DNA from: Uloborus plumipes
Lineage: Eukaryota > Arthropoda > Arachnida > Araneae > Uloboridae
Length of the DNA stretch: 64,000 nucleotides
Direction of reading: 5' to 3'
Assembly (NCBI GenBank): GCA_038373865.1
Contig: JAXGGA010006480.1
Span: forward strand, 1 to 64,000
Position 1 is the stretch's first letter. Every line of letters starts with the position of its first letter. Shown here piece by piece: positions 56,101 through 64,000 of the stretch. The position numbers and the translations under genes were made by a program. The notes beneath the pieces are model-generated. The model saw only the letters and a list, made by a program, of their open reading frames with translations, had not been told where the DNA came from and searched no databases.

Positions 56101-56783
56101 GGTCAGTTCCAATGAAAAAAAAATACATAATAAGCAAACGGAATCTTTCTAAGGAAAGAAAAAAATACATTTGGCAAAACAGATAAAAAATAAACCGATA
56201 TAACCAAATATCAGTTCTTATGGTCGGATAGGAAAACAAAAAACAGCATTGCCACCAAGTAAATTATAATTCTCGTTATTTAGGTTTATCCACGGAAGGG
56301 CTTTGATCGATTTGGGTCTTGACATTGATGAATGACTGGTCTCTGGAAATTAATGTAAGTAGTGATCGCAGTTTGTGCCGTTCAGCATTTATAGATGGCA
56401 ACAGGATGTCGTTCATTGTTGGTGATGATGTCATTCATTGTTTGTTTTGCCTCAAGGAAATGTTTTAACCCAAAGTACTGAAATGTTACTTTCAACGTTT
56501 TCTTCCCGTATACAAATCTAGGAGTGCTTTTGCCGAACAATGGAAGTATTTTCAGTGTCAAGAATGGATGCACATAAACAGACGGAGGTGTGTTGAGAGA
56601 AATAACATTTTCTCAAACAAGTCTTTTGAAGAATGTACACGGGGTGCAATTAGAAAAGGATGTGATTTGTTGAATTACTCTGAGACTTTATGCAGAAATT
56701 GGAATAATATAATTTTACTTTTAAAGCTACCTGGAGTAAAATGATTTCTTTAATCTTAAATTGCCTTTACCAGATCATTGCAA
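56101..56783. other. No recognisable feature
   Basis: AT-rich DNA with nothing recognised. Confidence 0.35.
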
Positions 56784-57209
56784 TCTATATACATAAAAAT
56801 GGATGTATGTTTGTTCATATATATGTTTGTTCCATATACAAATCCACAGTTTTCGTCGGATTTACGTAAAACTTGGCACAAAGATTCCTTGATGCACTAG
56901 AATTATCATAAGCGAGTTTTTGAAATTAAAAAAAAAAAAAAAAAAAAAAAAGAAAAAAAAAATCAAAAAGCTAAAATTTTATTTTTTTTGTCTAAAAATG
57001 GCCATTTTCTTTCAATTGTGAATATATAGAGTAATTGATATAAGCCTTTAAGCATACAAATTGATAAAATTTAACGCATTTAAATATGAGTATTTTTCAA
57101 CAAAGATTACGATTAACAATGAATTATCAATTTAAGGCTCACCTTTTTCATTAAGCATGAAATAAGTTAAACATAATGCAATACCGGGCAACGCCGAGTA
57201 ATAAGCTAG
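56784..57209 (+). mobile_element. Non-autonomous Helitron (copy C)
   Basis: Host A, then TCTATATACATAAAAATGGA at the 5' end; CGGGCAACGCCGAGTAATAA then GCTAG at the 3' end, then host T. 426 bp, including an A-rich tract at 56930-56960. Shares CCACAGTTTTCGTCGGATTT, AACTTGGCACA and CAACAAAGATTACGATTA with copies A and B. No TSD, as expected. Confidence 0.85.
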
Positions 57210-57210
57210 T

Positions 57211-57617
57211 TTAAACTATAAATGATCAACAAAATAAGACTGAATTCTTTTATAAACAATCCATCTTAAGGGGAAGAGAGAGCGAATTAAGAGAGGAGAT
57301 AAAAAGGAAAACAAAAAGAGACAAAATTATTTCGCTGACGCTGTTGCTGGTATAGTATTTTATGATTTCAGAGCTTCAACGAGCTACGTTACTTCAGGAT
57401 ATTTGTTTCAAAGAAATGTCATTGTCAGGGGCGTAAACAGCAGCCCTTTCCAACCCGCACGGCATGACCAACTTAATCCAATTCAAAGTACTCTCCTTGG
57501 CACTCCACACACTACCTTCTGCGTGCTGCCATGGTTGGAAACCGAGAAGGTCTGCTTTAAAATAAAATAAATATCAGCTGAAGTTGTACCTAAAATGTTC
57601 TTCTTGAGTTTCGGAGG
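57211..57617. other. No recognisable feature
   Basis: Nothing recognised before the SINE pair. Confidence 0.35.
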
Positions 57618-57772
57618 GGGCGGTGCATGGTGGCCAAGTGGTAGAGTATTTTCTTTGTAAGCAAGTGATCGTCGGTTCGAGTCCCGCCCTGCCCATGGTT
57701 GTTATTTCAACCTCTCTGTACCGTAAATCTGTCCTGTGTTTGTGGCAAGGCACATAGTACGCAGCCCTCATG
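57618..57772 (+). repeat. tRNA-derived SINE head 1
   Basis: A box TGGCCAAGTGG (57631-57641) and B box GGTTCGAGTCC (57674-57684), 43 nt start to start, with an anticodon-like loop containing TTTGTAA. The T stem has a mismatch and I cannot pair a full acceptor stem, so a SINE head is preferred over a tRNA gene. Directly followed by a second, different tRNA-like head. Confidence 0.7.
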
Positions 57773-58110
57773 TATGGGGCCGTGGTGGCCCGTTCGGTAA
57801 GGCGTCGGACTCGTGACCGGAGGGACCCGGGTTCGATCCCAGCCGATCAAAGATCCACCGTCTTATTTATTGGTGGCTGGGGGACGTTAAAATGTCGTGG
57901 TCACAAAGTCCTCCAAGTGAAACGATACCCCTGGGGGTGCTGGGCCAAGGGTTTGCTCGACCCTTGGCTCTGGTTTAAAAATAACAGAGAGCTCTTCAGG
58001 GGCCGATCCCGGTTAAACCACGAGTTGTGGTAGGTACGGGGTGCCCTGAAGTGTGTGAAGTCCTCATGTATGTCGAAGCCCATGTGTAAAAAAAAGTTCC
58101 AGGGGTCATC
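57773..58110 (+). repeat. tRNA-derived SINE 2
   Basis: A box TGGCCCGTTCGG (57786) and B box GGTTCGATCCC (57830-57840), spacing 44, then a GC-rich body (GGGGGACGTTAAAATGTCGT, CAAGTGAAACGATACCCCTG, GTGCCCTGAAGTGTG) and an A-rich end near 58087. Much less AT-rich than its surroundings, so probably a young copy. Confidence 0.75.
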
Positions 58111-59640
58111 TCAGAAGAGTGAGGAGCCTAATGAATCACAGGAGCCAAGCTTTCGGCAAAAAAATCTGAATCAAGTACAAGAAATGTGCTCACAAATGGT
58201 TATTTACACATTTTAAAACGGTTTCAACTTTGCTGTCCCATAGTTTCTCGTAAATTTGAATTCTGTATGTTTGCATGAGTCGTTCCGTTTTTTTTTGAAA
58301 TAAAAATGCACTATCTCCTCAGTCAAATGCTGTTTTCCAATGCCTGACACTATTGACAGACAGGAAAAAAAATTCAAGCATGCGCAAGAAGATTCATTGT
58401 CAACTCATCTTCAAACTATGTCTTTAAATGTTATTGAATGCTTATAGATCTAAGTCGCATTTTTAAATTTTGATATGGTTAAAATGTCCAATTTATTACA
58501 CGCACACGATTTGCGTTACTTCCAAAGTAAATATTTCTGTCGCAGGTGCTAAAAAAACTTTGTAAGCATTCGGTTATTGCGATTTCTTAATTAAAATAAC
58601 GGGGCTGCGTATTGGTAACTAACCATTCGCAGAGTCAGTGCAGTGTTCAGAGACTGGTATCCATTATTTTAGGTGACCCAAGGTCGGGTTAGGTGATTTC
58701 TATAAAAATGAAAATTTTGGCTTACAGTTTACTCACCAGATAGAGGCACCCGGGCTCCCTTCGATGTGAAATTGCAAATGGAATTAATTTTGCCAAGAGT
58801 CTTCTAAGCCAAGCAAATTTTCAAGGGACCTTTTGCACACATAATCATGGATACTGTAGTTTTTTTACATCTTGAAAATTCGCCGACTGGAGACAGGTTC
58901 AAATCTACGCCCGATCGAAGCACTGCACCATTCTGTAGGCAATAAAACAAAATAAAAGAAATAATATAAAATAAATTAAAAAGTATTTTATGCCGAAGTT
59001 CAGTTGAAGAAATATAATGTAGATCGCATTCTATTATGTTATGTTTTCAGACTAAGTTAAATTTCAAACAATAAAAGGAAAAAAATACATTAATTTATTT
59101 TCTACCTTCTAAGTACATTTTTGCTTGCTGTCAAAAACAATGTGTAGAAGATACTTTCTTTATTTGGTGTTCTCTCCGTCTAAGAAAAAAAAAATCTTGA
59201 AGCATAAATGTTAACGTAGTAAATCAAAGACGACATTTCATGCTTAGCAAAGTGAATGATTAGTTGCACATCGATAAGCAAAAAAAGTGAAAAAGATAAT
59301 AACGGCTCGTAGTGGTACTTTTTTCTTCTAAACTTAGCAAGAAAAAAAGGTGTATTCGTTCAGTTTGAATGATAAAAACTTAGTTTTCTTAATATGATGT
59401 TTCTGCTTTTCTCTAGTTAAAAATTTTAGGAGTTCAAGTACTTAGCATTTACAGGTACAAAATCTATGAATCAACAATCTATGAAGTAACAAATATTTTA
59501 ATCAAATATAACTTAATAGAGAGCACCACAAAATATTTTTATTATATCTTTGGCGTCATTATGATGATGTCTATTTAAAGTAATAGCTTTTTTTGTGGAA
59601 TGTACATATCGTACTATAAATAGGTGGCAAAAACTTTGGA
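58111..59640. other. No recognisable feature
   Basis: AT-rich. A weak B-box-like GGTTCAAATCTACGCC near 58898 has no convincing A box partner. Confidence 0.35.
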
Positions 59641-59924
59641 AAAAAAAATCACTCCTATTAAAATATGTCGTCTGTCTGAAGCTCGAACTCCTCAAAAGCC
59701 ACTATGAGTTGAGAATCAACCTAGGTACAATTCGATTCTACAGTTTCTTTTCTGAACAATCATCATATAAATCTATTAAAATTGGCCTTTCCTATTAAAA
59801 TCTGTTCGCGTTTGTCTCTCTGTCTGCCTGAAGCTTGAACTCCTCGAAAACAGCTTTGAGGTATTAGAGAATCTATTTAGGTACTATTCGATTCTTTTCT
59901 TTTCTGAACAAAACGACCAATATC
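59641..59924 (+). repeat. Two diverged tandem units, period ~140 bp
   Basis: TGTCTGAAGCTCGAACTCCT at about 59671 and TGCCTGAAGCTTGAACTCCT at about 59825, each followed by TTAGGTAC.ATTCGATTC and TTTCTTTTCTGAACAA. No coding sequence. Confidence 0.75.
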
Positions 59925-61111
59925 GTAGTTGTATGATTTTAATTAACGGAGATATCAATTAATATTTTTTTTCTCCCATCGTCTTTTCTTCGGAAGCAGG
60001 AAGTAAAAGTGGTTATTGCGCAATCCTCTCTAGCGTGTAGAGTTGAAACCAAGCCAGAATCTTTTTCTCTTTATTCCACTCAATAATTCAAATGACTTTT
60101 TAATACCGGAAAGACTACTAGCAGACCGCTTTGGCGGCGAGTAAAATCCTTACATTTTGTCGGAAATTAAAAAAGCATACAAAAACTTTTAAGGAAAATA
60201 AAATTTATAAATGGCAGCATGAATGACATCAAAGTCCTCTTCACTTTCCCCAAAAATTGTATATAAATTTCTTGGGTTTTCCATGAAGCAGTATGAAAAA
60301 AAATTGAACTGTTGTTCCCCAATGTATTATTTATTCCGAGATATCTGCTATTAGTGGTAGATTGGCGAAATAACAGATTAGATAGCTATAGGAAACTTGG
60401 GATTTCCTTGTTGAGATACTCTATAATCGTGTGACAACTCTAGGCTTTACCTTGATGTTCGGTCAAAATGACAAAGAAACTATTTATTTTGCACTAAAAT
60501 GCATAGTTTTGCGTTTAAAATAGCACTGAAAGCCACTAAATGTTCCGTTGATACATAAAATAAGCTTAACAAGGTAAACTATTAAAATACACTATGACGC
60601 AAAATAGTACATCTAATACACAAAAAAGCCATTAAATAATATTAAAGTTACATTAAAATGAAAAATACCCTCCAAATAAATGCATCAAGCTATTCGAATT
60701 TTTTGTAAAAGTTCCATACAAATGTTAAGTTAAAGGATAACAAGCAAATATAGTAACGACACGAATGATATTTTTTTGTTTTCCACAAAATAGAAAGTAA
60801 ACAAATCAACAAGTGCGCTAATGACGTTATTTCCTACTCTTACAAAAAAAAAAAAAAAAAAAAAGAAGAACTTCACCCAATCTAAGATTCCGAATTGAAT
60901 TTTGATTATTTCTTTCGAGCGATGATTAAAACTTGTACCGAATCTTTCTTGGATTCTTGAAGGCTTGTAAATTTGTATAATGGTCAAAAGGATTATGGGG
61001 GTGACCTAGAATGAAAGGAGTCTTTCTTTCATGATAATCCAATTGGAGAAGTACCCCTTTCATTCTAGGTACATAGTAGTGTTTTTCATACATTGAATGT
61101 TTATATGTGCC
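59925..61111. other. AT-rich DNA with a small hairpin
   Basis: ACCTAGAATGAAAGG (about 61001) pairs with CCTTTCATTCTAGGT (about 61055) across some 40 bp. A 20-nt A-run lies at 60845. No genes seen. Confidence 0.35.
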
Positions 61112-61119
61112 TAACTTAT

Positions 61120-61767
61120 TCGGGATGCACCGATTAATCGGCCATAATCGGCAAAATCGGGCCGATTAAATACTATTCTTCAAAGTATATTTTCACAAAG
61201 AAACTATGATGAATAATTTTATTAACAGTAACAATAATCCTCACAGTTGATCTAAAGTTTTTAATAAATCAATTGTCCTAATTTGAATAAATATACATAG
61301 ACAACATTTTTAATGTGGCGAGTTTTCTCCTTCGTACAGTGCTTTTAGATAACCTCTAACTTTCAAAGAATAAAAGTCTTGAATTAAATTGCTACTAATT
61401 ATTAAAAAAATCCAATTAAAAGTACTCCTAAATTGGAGTGCACACCGCAGACTCCTCCTCCCCTTTTTTGAATTTGTACGTCCAATCAACGTAATTAACA
61501 ATGTGTTAATGTAATATTATTGACAATAATATGAAACTGGTTTTAAGAAATTTGATAAAATATTAAAATTATTTTGTGAAAATTATACAAATGGAGAAAA
61601 AAATCTTCTCTCGGAAATAAATTACTTACTATTTCTAAACTCGGAATTGTACAAGAGAGAAAAACTGATGATAAAATTGGTAGCATTAAAAACAATCACC
61701 CTTACCATTAATCGGCCGATTATCAACAACCGATTAATCGGCCGATTTGTTTTTAGGTGCATCCCTA
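61120..61767. mobile_element. hAT MITE with GGGATGCACCGATTAATCGG ends
   Basis: Left TCGGGATGCACCGATTAATC; right CCGATTTGTTTTTAGGTGCA then TCCCTA; flanked by an 8-bp TSD TAACTTAT (61112-61119 and 61768-61775). Subterminal TAATCGGCCGATTA palindromes occur at both ends. 648 bp, non-coding. The end sequence is of a widespread hAT type. Confidence 0.85.
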
Positions 61768-61775
61768 TAACTTAT

Positions 61776-62519
61776 TGCAGTTGAAATGTCAATAAAGACA
61801 TATCTTTGAGTTCAGTTAATCACTTTTTCCTATTCAAACAAATACACCTTAAAATAACACTTCAAGCTTTTACCAGTCCTTTAATTCTTTCAACAAAATG
61901 GGTAAGACTACTTTTATCATATTTTTTTACCATTAAACACATACTTCAGCTAAAGAAGTTTATGACAGATAATTTTCGCAAATTCAAGATATAGTACACG
62001 CTTATATAAAACTTTGCATATATGGCGGCTTTAATACTTCTTTTGAAACATTATTAATAGGATATCAAAGAGTCAATATTATGATACATTTATTCGCCCT
62101 TTAATGCAAAATAAATTTAAAGCTACCATTTATACGGACTCCTTCCGCGTAATCATCATATTTGTTCCTTCTCACGCGCACATAATGCGAGGCCCAGAAA
62201 CAAAGAAGAGTTCTTTTAATAGCGCATAACGGATATTGTGCAGGGCGATAAAACTCCGAAATTACTTTTTAAGAACAAAGCTGAAGGGCTTTTTTAACTC
62301 CTGACATTCTGCAATTTATTTATCAGGAATATTATGTACATGAAAAGAGAAAAGAATGTATTTTCTATTGAATGTGATGTTTGAAAGCGACTGGAAGAAA
62401 ATAAAAATGGCTCTTTAAAAGGGTCCTTTTAAATATCTTCTCTCAAAACTGTGAAAATTTCGTCGTAAAAGATATGATTGACGAAGAGGCTATAAAATAA
62501 AGGAGTTGCTGGAAATTAT
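61776..62519. other. No recognisable feature
   Basis: AT-rich DNA with nothing recognised. Confidence 0.35.
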
Positions 62520-62705
62520 CCACTTTGGAAGTAACGTATATGTCCTGCGCGCTTTATACCTCTCTGCTTTGCTTTTTAAAAGTTTAAACAACTGAATGAT
62601 GGTCCGTTGCTCGGGGTCATAAAGGAAAAGGAATGCAGTCTCTCTTAAAAAGAAGGTGCGAATTCTTATCTTCTTGCTCGCTCCCCGCTCTAAGATTTCT
62701 GCAGT
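62520..62705 (+). repeat. Direct duplication, left copy
   Basis: CCACTTTGGAAGTAACGTAT ... CTCGCTCCCCGCTCTAAGAT is about 93-95% identical by eye to 63815-64000, offset 1295 bp. Homology begins abruptly at the first base of both copies. No transposon ends are seen. Confidence 0.9.
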
Positions 62706-63195
62706 AGCGTTGTACGTGCATTTGGTGCGGTGGAAAAGGTTAAATCCCCATTAGAGCTCAAGCTGCATGTACTTCCTTTAGCTTTAATTCTTTGATGTTA
62801 TTAAACGTGAGAATGTGTAAATGAATTACGGTGCTAATTTTTTAATCATAGCTAAGAACTGTTATAAAATAAAATTAAATTAAAAAACAAACAAAAGTTA
62901 TAAATGATTGAATGAATAATTTACAATGATTGCTACTGTTCGAAAACTCGCTCTTTGTAATCTCGAAAAAGTGTATACAATTTTGTTTTTCAATTGATAT
63001 TATGCTTATGTATCATTCCACGAAAGCGCTGCCATTTTCTCCCATATGTGATGCTTATATATTACAATAAAGAGCAGTAATTTTCAAAGTTAATGAACAA
63101 AGTGTTCTTAACCAACAAAATTTCATTCATTACCCTTTAAAATCACTACTTTTTAATGAAATTCATGAGTGTTACATGCGGGGCAGCTTTTTGTG
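62706..63195. other. No recognisable feature
   Basis: Between the two duplicate copies, with nothing recognised; 62706 onward may also be duplicated beyond the window. Confidence 0.35.
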
Positions 63196-63203
63196 GAATG
63201 GCC

Positions 63204-63771
63204 CAGGGGTGCCCACAGAGGGGGATTATGGCGCAAGTTGCGCCATCAAAATTTAGGGGGGGGGGGATTTTTAAAAACTAATTTATTTATTTATTTAAAT
63301 TATTTATTATTTTTAAAGCAAATTATATACTGAGTTTTTTTAAAGTAAATCATTTTTTAATTATTTTTTTAATTTAAATTATTTTTTTATTATTTTTATT
63401 TATTTATTTATTTATTTTTGTGTGTGTGTGTGCGCTTGGAATGTCTGGAAAAAAAGGGGAAAAAGCGATTCTATTCTGCGCATTAATTAGTACTTTAAAA
63501 AAATTAATAATATATAAAAAAATAATAGTTATAATTTAAAAAAAAAATAAAAATATTAAAAAAATGAATAATATTAAAAAAAACAATTAATATTAAAAAA
63601 ATAATAATAATATTTAAAAAAAATAATAATAATATTTAAAAAATAAATAAATGATATTAAAAAAAATAAATAAAATAAAAAAGAGGGATAAAAATAAAAA
63701 GCAAAAAAGGGTTGTGAAAATTTTTGGGGGGGAATTTGCGCCATTGAGCTTGGGGGGGATGGGCACCCCTG
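63204..63771. mobile_element. hAT MITE, CAGGGGTGCCCA ends, 8-bp TSD
   Basis: Ends CAGGGGTGCCCA and TGGGCACCCCTG, with a perfect TSD GAATGGCC (63196-63203 and 63772-63779). Inside each end lie a G-run and GGCGCAA / TTGCGCC. The centre is almost pure TTA/TAA low-complexity DNA. A classical hAT end; non-coding. Confidence 0.9.
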
Positions 63772-63814
63772 GAATGGCCCTTATGTTTTTCAGTTTTTTC
63801 TGTGTAACAACAAT

Positions 63815-64000
63815 CCACTTTGGAAGTAACGTATTTTTGTCCTGCACGCTTTATACCTCTCTGCTTTGCTTTTTAAAAGTTTAAACAACTGAATGATGGC
63901 CCGTTGCTTGGGGTCATAAATTAAAAGGAATGCAGTCTCTCTTAAAAAGAAGGCGCGAATTCTTATCCTCTTGCTCGCTCCCCGCTCTAAGATTCCGGCA
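63815..64000 (+). repeat. Direct duplication, right copy (runs off the window)
   Basis: Second copy of 62520-62705, still matching at the last base of the window, so the duplicated unit is longer than 186 bp. Confidence 0.9.

Noticed and set aside
57618..57700. Functional tRNA gene (Thr-like anticodon loop)
   Set aside because: A and B boxes are good, but the T stem has a mismatch and no 7-bp acceptor stem can be drawn; a SINE head explains it better.
61001..61070. Short hairpin as a microRNA precursor
   Set aside because: Only about 15 paired bases around a large loop, not a continuous precursor stem.
1..64000. Bacterial-style features (operons, ribosome binding sites, CRISPR, integrases)
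   Set aside because: Composition, repeat content and transposon types are those of a large animal genome; no direct-repeat arrays with unique spacers are present.

Overview
This 64 kb window looks like intergenic or intronic DNA from a large, AT-rich animal genome, most likely an arthropod and plausibly a spider or other chelicerate. The assignment rests on the mix of elements: Tc1 transposases of arthropod type, Helitrons ending in CTAG|T, tRNA-headed SINEs, hAT MITEs and a fragmentary non-LTR reverse transcriptase. I found no host protein-coding gene, rRNA or functional tRNA gene. Almost every long open frame is a transposase or reverse-transcriptase relic, or a chance frame through a repeat. 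There are no operons, Shine-Dalgarno sites or CRISPR arrays.

Layout. 0-11 kb: an hAT MITE (673-846), a DD36E Tc1-like element (4036-5253), a Helitron (5359-7717) carrying a nested 1.3 kb element, and a Tc1 element (8258-10278) whose transposase is split by a miniature LTR retrotransposon (9437-10031). 11-20 kb: SINE-like repeats, a 146/147-bp tandem array (13775-14945), and a LINE 3' coding end (18012-18656) interrupted by a MITE. 19-27 kb: four copies of a family built from TGTAAAAT/ATTTTACA motifs, a foldback element (21748-23021) and another hAT MITE (24657-24840). 27-36 kb: two head-to-head foldbacks with hammerhead-ribozyme-like cores (27.5 and 31.4 kb), a pogo-like MITE (32120-32677) and a second tandem array (35200-36215). 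37-45 kb: a 4-bp-TSD inverted-repeat element, a LINE RT fragment, two MITEs with CTGTACC ends (one a near-perfect hairpin), and a pair of TA-flanked MITEs. 46-57 kb: a DD34E transposase relic, a deleted second copy of the DD36E element, two short Helitrons, and a long-inverted-repeat element (53476-56100) holding the freshest insertion here, a Tc1 element (54150-55565) with only one evident frameshift. 57-64 kb: tandem SINEs, two hAT MITEs and a direct duplication that runs off the window end.

The window is best read as a stratified insertion record. In several places the empty site can be read: removing the insert plus one target duplication restores a transposase frame (TRIM at 9437) or a reverse-transcriptase frame (MITE at 18071), and paralogous empty sites exist for the MITE at 39945 and the elements at 5873 and 37607. 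Most striking is the 595-bp LTR element whose 148-bp LTRs carry tRNA-like A and B boxes at tRNA spacing. Next come the hammerhead-like palindromes, the nucleosome-length tandem array, and three Tc1 lineages with catalytic spacings of 32, 34 and 36 residues side by side. All homology calls were made by eye without database searches.
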